From the NCBI GenBank assembly GCA_029556045.1, contig JAKQGS010000057.1, positions 1-18,291 of the forward strand: a stretch of DNA of 18,291 nt. Reading direction: 5' to 3'. Shown piece after piece: positions 1-6,977 of this stretch; position 1 is the stretch's first letter; every line of letters starts with the position of its first letter. Source of the stretch: Pseudomonadota bacterium (GTDB lineage Bacteria; Bdellovibrionota; Oligoflexia; Oligoflexales; Oligoflexaceae). The position numbers were made by a program, and so were the translations under genes. The notes under the pieces are model-generated. The model was given only the letters and a program-made list of their open reading frames with translations, ran no database searches and had not been told where the DNA came from.

Positions 1-14
1 ATGAGACCTGGTCT

Positions 15-281
15 CTAGTCGGCAAAAAAAACGATTTTTTCATTCTCTTCCGTCAGATGGTATTTCTCCCGAAGTACTTTTCGGGCGTAGGCGGGGGAAG
101 ATTTAATTTTATCGATCTCCTCCGCCAGATTTTTGTTTTCATTCCGCAAAGAATCGACGGTTTCCGCAAGGATCTTGCGGGACTCCCTGAGGGAGAAAAA
201 GGACGCAAAGGTGTTGTCCCCGCGGATTGTACCAAACCCGAGGACAGCAATGCCAAAGATGACCAGAAAGCGCATCCACAT
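15..281 (-). CDS. FtsB/DivIC-family septum formation initiator protein
   Basis: This 88-residue protein has the architecture of the FtsB/DivIC family: a short cytoplasmic start, one hydrophobic membrane segment (about residues 4-20), then a charged coiled coil (about 30-60, LRNENKNLAEEIDKIK). It ends with the family's conserved tail, here SPAYARKVLREKYHLTEENE followed by a hydrophobic end. In known systems these bitopic proteins pair with FtsL/FtsQ-type partners and help activate septal peptidoglycan synthesis. Start candidates are ATG at 281 and ATG at 275; neither has a strong ribosome-binding site, so the start is uncertain by two residues. It lies 95 bp downstream of uvrD on the same strand and may be the last gene of that operon. 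Family assignment rests on architecture and the tail motif. FtsB versus DivIC naming cannot be decided here. Confidence 0.8.
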   Translation of the reverse strand: MWMRFLVIFGIAVLGFGTIRGDNTFASFFSLRESRKILAETVDSLRNENKNLAEEIDKIKSSPAYARKVLREKYHLTEENEKIVFFAD

Positions 282-376
282 GGCTGGAAACGTCCCGCAT
301 GTAATGAGTCGATATCAATGGATCAGGAGTAGTTATTCTAAGAGTAACACGGTGAGAGAGGGGTTAAAAGGGGGCC

Positions 377-2566
377 TCAATCCAGGTGTCCGGAGAAGGA
401 GGTTTTAACCTTCTTTAATTGATGGGGTCTTATGGATCTTAAGCCAAAATCAAAAAAGTTTACGATCACCTTCAGCTGACCCAATGCCTGCTCAAACCTC
501 TCCACACGACCCCGTCCATAGGTGGGGTGGCTGACGGCCTCACCGGCAACCAGAGGAGACTGGGAGGCATCGTCCTCATCCAGTTCGTAATAAAGATCAT
601 TAGCTCCAAGGCCGGAGGAGGACGGGGTGGCTGAAGTCGGATAGCCATAGTCGGGTGTGCTCAGGTGTTCCGCGGGAATATCCCGCAAAAACCGCGAGGG
701 AGAATTCACCAGGATATTATTGAATACCCGCCGTTTGGCGGCGCTGAGCAGGCTCAGCTTTTTGCGGGCTCGGGTCATGCCAACGTAGAGCAGGCGTCGT
801 TCTTCTTCCAATTGGGTCGGCTGATCCATGCTATTGCGATGGGGAAGCAGTCCTTCCTCCATGCCCACCAGATAGACCCGGTCAAACTCCAGACCTTTGG
901 CGGAATGAAGGGTCATGAGGGTGACACCCCGGGACCCTTGGTCATCGCTTTCATCCCGCACCAATGAAACGGTTTGAATCCATTCCTCCAGGGTGGCCGT
1001 GGGATTTTTGGTGGCAAAGTCCGCCATGGCGGAGCCTAACTCGTGGATGTTGTCCATCTTGTCCACGTACTGGTCGGGGTACTTTTTTTTAAGATAGTCT
1101 CCATATTCAATGGCAATAATCAGGATCTCCAGCACTTCGTTCAGAGAAGCCGCTTTGATTTCCCGGCGCAGAGCATCGAAGAGATCCACAAAAAAACGCA
1201 GTTTGGGGCTGACGCGCGTAATATTTTGCTCCGCCAGCTGCCGCATCGCCTGCAAAAGTCCCATTTTGTGATCTGCAGCGTACTGTTCCGCCAGCACCAA
1301 TGCCTTTTCTCCAAGGCCGCGGGTCGGCACATTCAGGATTCGTCGCAGGCAGATCTCGTCGCTGTCGTTGACGATCAGACGAAGATACGCCATCAGATCC
1401 TTCACCTCCATGCGTTCATAGAACTCGATCGAGCCATAGACGGTGTAGGGAATATTCGCCTTGCGGAATGCATCCTCCAGGCTACGGGACTGGCTGTTGG
1501 TGCGGTAAAACACCGCCACCTGATCAAAAGGAAAGCGGGTCTGTTCCTTGCGGATCGTGTCCGCCACCCACCAGGCTTCCATTTCACCATCCGCTTCCTG
1601 GTGATAGTCGATCAGTTCGCCCGACTCCCGATTGGTGAAGAGGGTTTTGGGGGCTCGCTGTTTGTTATGAGCCACCACAGCACTGGCAGCGTCCACGATA
1701 TGAGCGGTGCAGCGGTAGTTTTCCTCCAGCAGCACCTGCTGTGCCGCCGGAAAGGTGGTGGTGAAATCCAGAATATTGGAGGGGGTCGCTCCCCGCCAGC
1801 TATAGATCGACTGATCGTCGTCCCCCACCACAAAAAGATTGCCATGACGTTCCGACAGAATACGCACCAGTTCAAACTGCGTGCGGTTGGTGTCCTGAAA
1901 CTCATCCACGAGGATGAACTGGTAACGTTGTGTCATCGCTTTGCGAACCGTTTCGTTCTGCCGTAACAGCAGCAGCATGTTCAGCATGAGGTCGCCAAAG
2001 TCCATCGCATTGCATTGAGCCAGATATTCCTGATAGATGCGGTAAATCTGAGCGGCACCCGGCGGTCCATTGCGGGGGGACTCGCCAAGGAATTTGTCTG
2101 CTTCGTGCGGCAGCATGCCAGCGGTTTTAGCCCAGTGGATAAAAGACTTGTGGCTGGCCACCAGCGGCGCCAGCTCTCCCTGCGGATTGGCCTCTTTGAT
2201 TATTTTTTTGAGGGCACTGGTGGTGTCGTTATCATCATAAATGGTGAAATTAGAATTAAAGCCCAGCTCACCTGCGAACTCCCGCAGCCAACGGGCGCAG
2301 GCGGAGTGAAAGGTGGTGATCAGGGAGCGTTTGGACTCCGGAGCGATGGATTCCACCCGCGCCTTCATCTCGCCGGCGGCCTTATTGGTGAAGGTAACCG
2401 CCAGGATCTCCCAGGGGCGAATGCCTTGTTCGATCAGCCACGCAATACGGGTGGTGATGATTTTGGTCTTGCCGCTACCGGCGCCGGCAAACACTACCAA
2501 AGGGCCGTCTTTGTGGGAGGCGGCCTTCCGTTGTTGTGGATTCAAGGTCTCAAATAATTGCGACAA
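377..2566 (-). CDS. uvrD: UvrD/PcrA-type superfamily 1A DNA helicase
   Basis: A 729-residue 3'-5' DNA helicase, expected to act in nucleotide-excision and mismatch repair and in clearing protein-DNA roadblocks. All SF1A motifs are present: Q motif LNPQQRKA (8-15), Walker A AGAGSGKT (27-34), Ia TFTNKAAGEM (58-67), II DEFQDT (221-226), III GDDDQSIYSWRGA (248-260), IV ENYR (282-285), V TLHSAKGLEFD (552-562) and VI EERRLLYVGMTRA (588-600). The C-terminus (about 672-720) carries a Tudor-like domain with HPTYGRGRV, as in PcrA/UvrD proteins that bind RNA polymerase. The start is TTG at 2566, preceded at 7 nt by AGGAG that overlaps the glmS stop codon. An ATG four bases upstream is out of frame and closes after six codons. 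Likely co-transcribed with glmS (10-bp gap). UvrD and PcrA cannot be told apart with certainty. Confidence 0.95.
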   Translation of the reverse strand: MSQLFETLNPQQRKAASHKDGPLVVFAGAGSGKTKIITTRIAWLIEQGIRPWEILAVTFTNKAAGEMKARVESIAPESKRSLITTFHSACARWLREFAGELGFNSNFTIYDDNDTTSALKKIIKEANPQGELAPLVASHKSFIHWAKTAGMLPHEADKFLGESPRNGPPGAAQIYRIYQEYLAQCNAMDFGDLMLNMLLLLRQNETVRKAMTQRYQFILVDEFQDTNRTQFELVRILSERHGNLFVVGDDDQSIYSWRGATPSNILDFTTTFPAAQQVLLEENYRCTAHIVDAASAVVAHNKQRAPKTLFTNRESGELIDYHQEADGEMEAWWVADTIRKEQTRFPFDQVAVFYRTNSQSRSLEDAFRKANIPYTVYGSIEFYERMEVKDLMAYLRLIVNDSDEICLRRILNVPTRGLGEKALVLAEQYAADHKMGLLQAMRQLAEQNITRVSPKLRFFVDLFDALRREIKAASLNEVLEILIIAIEYGDYLKKKYPDQYVDKMDNIHELGSAMADFATKNPTATLEEWIQTVSLVRDESDDQGSRGVTLMTLHSAKGLEFDRVYLVGMEEGLLPHRNSMDQPTQLEEERRLLYVGMTRARKKLSLLSAAKRRVFNNILVNSPSRFLRDIPAEHLSTPDYGYPTSATPSSSGLGANDLYYELDEDDASQSPLVAGEAVSHPTYGRGRVERFEQALGQLKVIVNFFDFGLRSIRPHQLKKVKTSFSGHLD

Positions 2567-2579
2567 TCATTTTCTCCTA
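2567..2579 (-). promoter_or_regulatory. uvrD ribosome-binding site overlapping the glmS stop codon
   Basis: On the minus strand the bases read TAGGAGAAAATGA, then the TTG start. TAG is the glmS stop and AGGAG is the Shine-Dalgarno sequence, 7 nt from the TTG. Embedded is an ATG (2570-2568) in another frame that opens a six-codon reading frame ending at 2550. The overlap of stop codon and ribosome-binding site suggests translational coupling of glmS and uvrD; that is inference. Confidence 0.6.
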
Positions 2580-4409
2580 TTCGACGGTCACGGATTTGGC
2601 GAGGTTACGTGGCTGGTCCACATCGGTTCCCCGCTGAATCGCGATATAGTAGGCCAGAAACTGCACTGGAATTGTGGACAGAATCGCCTGCAGTCCCGAC
2701 GTCGGGGTCTGGGGACAGGGGATAAAGTCCGTACACAGGTGCTTGAGTTTTTCATCATGACGATCGCCAATGCCAATCACCACGCCCTGACGGGCACAGA
2801 CCTCTTCGACATTCGACAGGGTCTTTTGATAAAACTCATCCTGCGGCACGATGGACACCACCGGCATGTGGCGATCAACCAAAGCGATGGGGCCGTGTTT
2901 CAACTCACCGGAGGCATAGCCTTCCGCATGGATATAGGAAATCTCCTTCAGTTTAAGGGCCCCCTCCATGGCGATGGCAAAACTCGGTCCCCGACCGATG
3001 TACAGGAAGTTGGGGTACTCGTAGTATTTGTTGGCCAGCTCCTTGATGTGATCTTCTGCATTGATGGCCTGGCTGACGTTGAGTGGTAGTGCGTTCAATT
3101 CTGTTAGTTTTTCTTCGAGGGTCGCTGGGGTGCACTTACCCAGCTTGGTGGCCAATGCCAGTCCCAGAAGATAAAGGTTCAACACCTGTGAGGTGAAAGC
3201 CTTGGTGGAAGCCACACCGATCTCCTGACCGGCTTCCATGTAGAGGGTGCCGTGGCATTCGCGGGGGATTGAGGCAAAACGCACGTTGCACACGCTAAAG
3301 GTTTGGCACCCGGCTTCACGAGCGTGTTTGATGCAGGCCAGTGTATCGGCGGTTTCCCCTGATTGGGAGATGGCCATCACCATGCTATTGCGGCCAATAA
3401 CCGGCTTGCGGTAGCGAAATTCGCTGGCAAGCTCCACATTGACCGGTATTCCCAGAAGAGGTTCGATGAAATAGCGGCTCACCAGTCCGGACAGATAGGC
3501 GGTGCCACAGGCCACGATATGGATGTTTTCAATGCGGTCGATCTGCAGCTTGTCCAACCCCATTTCAGCATAATTAAAAGTATGGGTGGTGCGGTCTATC
3601 AAGCGTCCGATGGTGTTGGCAATCACGGCGGGCTGCTCGTGGATTTCCTTCAGCATGAAGTGCTTGTAACCCTGTTTTTCCGGGCTTCCCACAAACCAAT
3701 CCAGCATGGTGGGACGGTGATGCACCGTTTTCCCCTCAAAGTCCCAGACTTCGTAACCTTTGGCATCAATGCGGCCGCATTCCCCATCATTCAGAAAGAT
3801 CACCTGATCCGCCAGACCCGCAAACGGGGTGGCATCACTGCCAAAATAATTTTCCCCTTTGCCCATGGCGATCACCAGAGGGGATCCTTGCTTGGCAATA
3901 TACATATGATCGGGTTCGTTTTTGAGAATGATCCCCAGAGCGAAAGCCCCATCCAGTTGTTTCACCACATTGAGTATCGCCTGCTTGGGGGTATGGCCCT
4001 GCTGCAGTTCCATGGTAATCATATGCCCCACCACTTCGCTGTCGGTTTCGGAGGCAAAGCGGGCGCCTTTGGCCTGGAGGGCGCTCTTTAGTTCCTTGTA
4101 GTTCTCAATGATGCCGTTGTGAACGATGGTGGCCAGTTCCGATTGATGGGGATGGGCGTTTTCCTTGGTGGGCTTGCCGTGGGTGGCCCAACGGGTATGA
4201 CCCATGGCGACGGGGGCTTTGGCCGGCAGGCGCGCCAGATGCGGCTCCAGTCGGTCCAGCTTGCCGGACTCTTTTTCAATATGGAAGGCATGATTATGGA
4301 GAGCCACAATGCCCGCGGAATCATAGCCGCGGTATTCCAGTTTTTTCAGAGCGTCAAAAACCATCCGCACTGATTCACCTTGTCCAACGTATCCGATAAT
4401 GCCGCACAT
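2577..4409 (-). CDS. glmS: glutamine-fructose-6-phosphate aminotransferase (isomerizing)
   Basis: This 610-residue protein has the normal length for GlmS (E. coli 609). It makes glucosamine-6-phosphate from fructose-6-phosphate and glutamine, the first committed step to UDP-GlcNAc. The N-terminus is MCGIIGYVG, so Cys2 becomes the amidotransferase nucleophile after Met removal. RGYDSAG (27-33), GHTRWATHG and NGIIENY mark the class-II glutaminase domain. Two SIS (sugar isomerase) domains follow, with SQSGETADT in the first and GRGPSFAIAMEGALKLKE in the second, and the C-terminus is the typical NLAKSVTVE. A possible AGGGAG ribosome-binding site lies 11 nt before the ATG. The gene sits 32 bp downstream of glmU and 10 bp upstream of uvrD. 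No glmS ribozyme could be placed in the 32-bp upstream gap, which is too short for one. Confidence 0.98.
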   Translation of the reverse strand: MCGIIGYVGQGESVRMVFDALKKLEYRGYDSAGIVALHNHAFHIEKESGKLDRLEPHLARLPAKAPVAMGHTRWATHGKPTKENAHPHQSELATIVHNGIIENYKELKSALQAKGARFASETDSEVVGHMITMELQQGHTPKQAILNVVKQLDGAFALGIILKNEPDHMYIAKQGSPLVIAMGKGENYFGSDATPFAGLADQVIFLNDGECGRIDAKGYEVWDFEGKTVHHRPTMLDWFVGSPEKQGYKHFMLKEIHEQPAVIANTIGRLIDRTTHTFNYAEMGLDKLQIDRIENIHIVACGTAYLSGLVSRYFIEPLLGIPVNVELASEFRYRKPVIGRNSMVMAISQSGETADTLACIKHAREAGCQTFSVCNVRFASIPRECHGTLYMEAGQEIGVASTKAFTSQVLNLYLLGLALATKLGKCTPATLEEKLTELNALPLNVSQAINAEDHIKELANKYYEYPNFLYIGRGPSFAIAMEGALKLKEISYIHAEGYASGELKHGPIALVDRHMPVVSIVPQDEFYQKTLSNVEEVCARQGVVIGIGDRHDEKLKHLCTDFIPCPQTPTSGLQAILSTIPVQFLAYYIAIQRGTDVDQPRNLAKSVTVE

Positions 4410-4441
4410 AGAGTTTTATTCTCCCTGGAGATTTGCCTTAT

Positions 4442-5494
4442 TCATTTCGCGGGAAGATCTTGATCGGAAACCACGCTGCCGGGTTTCACAGGAGTTCCCG
4501 GACTAACCCGGACATTGGTCAGCACCGAGTTTGCCCCAATGATGGAACCTTTGCCAATATGAGTTTTACCCTGCAGGACCACGTTGGGAAAGATTTCAAC
4601 ATCCGGTTCTACCGTCACCGAGTCTTCCAGATATACCGTGAGAGGTTGATGAATGGTGACACCACCCGCCATCAGCTTGCCGATCCGTTGCTCAAGAAGC
4701 CAGGTCTCAATGCGGGTCAGCTGCGTGCGGTCATTCACCCCCTCAAATGTTTGATATTGCGGAGACACCATCACATGCACCGGAAGTCCCTTCTCTCTGG
4801 CGAGGGAAAAACAATCGGTTAAGTAGTACTCCTTCTGGGCATTCAGGGGGCGCAGCGCTGCCAGCAGGGAGAATAATACATCAATTTTTCCAAATATTAT
4901 CCCTGAGTTGCAAATATTTATGCCGCGGGTTGCCGCGTCCGCATCTTTTTCTTCCACGATCTTCACCAGCTGGGAGGTGGCGTCCAAAACCAAGCGACCG
5001 TAGCCGGTGGGATTAGGAAGCTGGATCCCGATGAGTCCGAGGGGGGCTTCCTGCGAAAGACACGATGAGACAAACTCTTTCAGAAGTTGACCGTCCAGAG
5101 CTGGGGTATCACCGCAGCAGATCAGGACATGGGTGGCATCGAGCTGATTGGGCCCCGCAATCCGTTGGGCAGCCATGTAGTGGGGCGGCGTGATTCCCGG
5201 CAGCAGGGTGGCGACGGTCGCCACCGCATCCCCGGTGCCGCATTGGTTGATCTGCTGCACCATGGCCAGATGGGGGTGCCGCTTTCTAAGCGATTTAAAT
5301 TGTTCCAGATCTCCCCCGAGGATCAGGCAGGTTTCCGCCACTCCAGCGGTTTCCAACGCGGCCATCACACGCTCCACGATCGGCACACCTAGAACCGGGT
5401 GAAGTACTTTGGGGCGGTCACTTTTCATGCGGGTGCCTTTACCCGCCGCCAGAATCACCCCAAGGGTTTTTGCATTGTTTTGGGAGGGGGACAT
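4442..5494 (-). CDS. glmU: GlmU-like UDP-GlcNAc pyrophosphorylase lacking most of the acetyltransferase domain
   Basis: The N-terminal half is a clear GlmU-type nucleotidyltransferase: LGVILAAGKGTRMKSDRPK, then CGDTPAL (metal-site Asp), NPTGYGRLV, IVEEKDA, ICNSGI and KEYYLTD. It would join UTP and (N-acetyl)glucosamine-1-phosphate. The C-terminal left-handed beta-helix starts normally (YLEDSVTVEPDVEIFPNVVL, then GKTHIGKGSIIGANSVLTN) but ends after about three coils, giving about 350 residues against about 456 in E. coli GlmU. The region that carries the acetyl-CoA site and catalytic His/Tyr/Asn/Lys in full-length GlmU is absent. Only 32 bp separate the stop from glmS, so no remnant is hidden downstream. 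The start chosen is ATG 5494, with AAGGA 9 nt upstream; ATG 5503 (GGAG, 9 nt) and TTG 5524 are alternatives. First gene of the glmU-glmS-uvrD unit. A monofunctional uridyltransferase is inferred. Confidence 0.88.
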   Translation of the reverse strand: MSPSQNNAKTLGVILAAGKGTRMKSDRPKVLHPVLGVPIVERVMAALETAGVAETCLILGGDLEQFKSLRKRHPHLAMVQQINQCGTGDAVATVATLLPGITPPHYMAAQRIAGPNQLDATHVLICCGDTPALDGQLLKEFVSSCLSQEAPLGLIGIQLPNPTGYGRLVLDATSQLVKIVEEKDADAATRGINICNSGIIFGKIDVLFSLLAALRPLNAQKEYYLTDCFSLAREKGLPVHVMVSPQYQTFEGVNDRTQLTRIETWLLEQRIGKLMAGGVTIHQPLTVYLEDSVTVEPDVEIFPNVVLQGKTHIGKGSIIGANSVLTNVRVSPGTPVKPGSVVSDQDLPAK

Positions 5495-5619
5495 ATGTAG
5501 CATTCCTTTTTGCTCCGGTTTCAAGATAGACTATCGCACATGACGGAGAACTTGAAAAGTTTTATAACCTACTGAATTTTTAATATTAAATCATTGTTTC
5601 ATGGTTGAATGCCCGGTGT

Positions 5620-5640
5620 GGACTTGTTGTGGACAAGTCC
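5620..5640. repeat. perfect 8-bp inverted repeat containing a near-DnaA-box sequence
   Basis: GGACTTGT (5620-5627) and ACAAGTCC (5633-5640) are perfect complements around TGTGG. The centre read on the minus strand is TTGTCCACA (5636-5628), one base from the DnaA-box consensus TTATCCACA. The repeat lies 15 bp before the ribosome-binding site of the downstream NifU-domain gene and just after an A+T-rich stretch (5551-5600) between divergent genes. It could be an operator, a 5'-UTR hairpin or chance. No promoter could be assigned with confidence in either direction in 5525-5669. Confidence 0.5.
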
Positions 5641-5669
5641 GGAGGTTCCGGCAGTGGAGGATCAGGGTG

Positions 5670-6098
5670 ATGGAAAAAGAAATGCAATCGGTGGTGATCA
5701 GCAGCAAGCTGGACGGCAGTTGGCAGGCGCTTCATGTTCCCTCCAAGCGCGTCACCCACGGGTTAAGCAAGGACGAGGCGGAGCAAGCCATGCGGGAGAT
5801 GCTGGGATTAAACGCAGCGGGGGCGTTCGAACACCCGTTGACCAGTCCCGGATATTCTGGTCTGGCGCGCGAGGTGGCAGAGTTCCTGGAGCAGGATGTT
5901 TCCTCCATGCTGGCGTTTCATAGTGGCTATGCGCGGTTGGAGGCTTTTGCGGACGGCGTCGCCACCATACGGTTGGGGGGAGGCTGTCAGGGGTGTCCAT
6001 CGTCGCAGCTGACACTTTTCAGCGGCGTGAAGAAGGAACTGCAGGGCCGGTTTGGGGAAACTGCGGTGATCGATGTTCAACTGGCTTCAGATTTTTAA
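5670..6098 (+). CDS. NifU C-terminal (Nfu) domain protein, probable Fe-S cluster scaffold or carrier
   Basis: The C-terminal ~60 residues match the Nfu domain: a GYARLEAF strand, then ATIRLGGGCQGCPSSQLTL with the CxxC pair that binds a bridging cluster between two subunits, then a helix (SGVKKELQGRFGE). Nfu proteins carry 4Fe-4S clusters from the assembly machinery to target proteins. The N-terminal ~80 residues match nothing I recognise; they are not an obvious A-type (IscA-like) or NifU-N domain. An open frame extends upstream to 5601, but ATG 5670 has GGAGG 9 nt upstream and fits best, giving 142 residues. No isc, suf or nif gene is adjacent, so the partner system is unknown. Monocistronic or leading gene before the HEAT-like protein (98-bp gap). 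Confidence 0.8.
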   Translation: MEKEMQSVVISSKLDGSWQALHVPSKRVTHGLSKDEAEQAMREMLGLNAAGAFEHPLTSPGYSGLAREVAEFLEQDVSSMLAFHSGYARLEAFADGVATIRLGGGCQGCPSSQLTLFSGVKKELQGRFGETAVIDVQLASDF

Positions 6099-6195
6099 GT
6101 CTGCTACGCTGATGGGGTTTAGATGAAGACGAGAGCCTTCTCTTTTCCTTCGGTGTTGCGCTGGGGTGGAATTCTGGAATAATAAAAGGAATCAT

Positions 6196-6951
6196 ATGGG
6201 GTTATTTGCCAAGTTCAAATCCTATCGGGACAATCAAAATCACAAAAAGACTGAGAAAGCGCAAAAGCTGATTAAAAATCCCAAGGCCGCACGGGAAGAC
6301 CGCTGGGGCGCACTGCAATTCATGACGGAGTACGACGATGTGGCCGTGGCGGTGCCGATACTGCTCCAGAGATTTGAATATAGCCTGGAGCATGGCATCA
6401 ACGATACCAAGGAAAAGGAATTGGCCATGAAGGGCATCATCGCCCAGGGAGTCAACGCGCTGCCTTTTTTGCGGGAACATCTGACGAAAACCACACGGAT
6501 CGCCTGGCCGATTAAGATTCTCAAAGAAATTGCAGATGATCAAGTGGTGGTGGAAACCCTGCGAACCGCCCTGGACTTCAAGGATGTGTCCTTTGATCAA
6601 TCGGCTGTCGACAAGAATTATGACATCCTGTGCTATCTGCGGGACTATAATGTGCCCGGACTGCTCAATGATCTGAAGCATTTCCTGAATGATCCGGACG
6701 AGCGGGTGCGGTTTGCCGCCGTTGAAGCCATCATTGAACAGGATGATCCCGGTGTGGCCCAGGTTTTGGAGCCCTTTTTGGTGGACCACAGCCCAGAAAA
6801 CCGGCGGATCAAACTGGCGGCCATCACCGCTTTTTTAAAGCATCATTGGAAGGTTCAGGACCCTGTCAAATTCAATGGGCTGCAGATCGAACCCGGAATC
6901 GTTTTGAATCCGGTGGGAGGTCTGGAGATCCAGCGGTCAGCCCTGCAATAA
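6196..6951 (+). CDS. HEAT-repeat-like helical protein of unknown function
   Basis: A 251-residue soluble protein with no signal peptide or membrane segment. It opens with a basic, charged stretch (residues ~1-40, KTEKAQKLIKNPKAARED). A succession of paired helices with HEAT/PBS-lyase-like character follows; the clearest is NDPDERVRFAAVEAIIEQDD (~167-186), followed by PENRRIKLAAITAFLKHH. Such alpha-solenoids usually act as protein-interaction platforms, and no catalytic motif is visible. ATG 6196 is chosen because AAAGGA lies 5 nt upstream; a GTG at 6166 would add ten residues without such a site. It is convergent with alr, with only 26 bp between stop codons. Function not recognised; HEAT assignment is by eye from the helix pattern. 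Confidence 0.7.
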   Translation: MGLFAKFKSYRDNQNHKKTEKAQKLIKNPKAAREDRWGALQFMTEYDDVAVAVPILLQRFEYSLEHGINDTKEKELAMKGIIAQGVNALPFLREHLTKTTRIAWPIKILKEIADDQVVVETLRTALDFKDVSFDQSAVDKNYDILCYLRDYNVPGLLNDLKHFLNDPDERVRFAAVEAIIEQDDPGVAQVLEPFLVDHSPENRRIKLAAITAFLKHHWKVQDPVKFNGLQIEPGIVLNPVGGLEIQRSALQ

Positions 6952-6977
6952 CGAATCATGGCCTGGCCCTTTTAGGT

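Noticed and set aside
3..15. GAGACC-T-GGTCTC inverted repeat at the left edge
   Set aside because: A one-base loop cannot form a hairpin, no U-run follows, and the window edge cuts the context; probably chance.
335..340. TAGAAT (minus strand) as a -10 box for the ftsB-like gene
   Set aside because: Five of six consensus bases, but no acceptable -35 at 16-18 bp; not enough to call.
1043..1966. 307-codon plus-strand open frame
   Set aside because: It lies wholly opposite the uvrD helicase gene, whose motifs are unmistakable; the plus-strand translation has no recognisable domain.
4410..4441. Frameshift or premature stop explaining the short GlmU
   Set aside because: Only 32 bp lie before glmS, so the missing acetyltransferase coding sequence is not there in any frame; it is a true absence at this locus.
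6202..6789. 195-codon minus-strand open frame
   Set aside because: Antisense to the HEAT-like gene, which has the better start signal and plausible helix periodicity.
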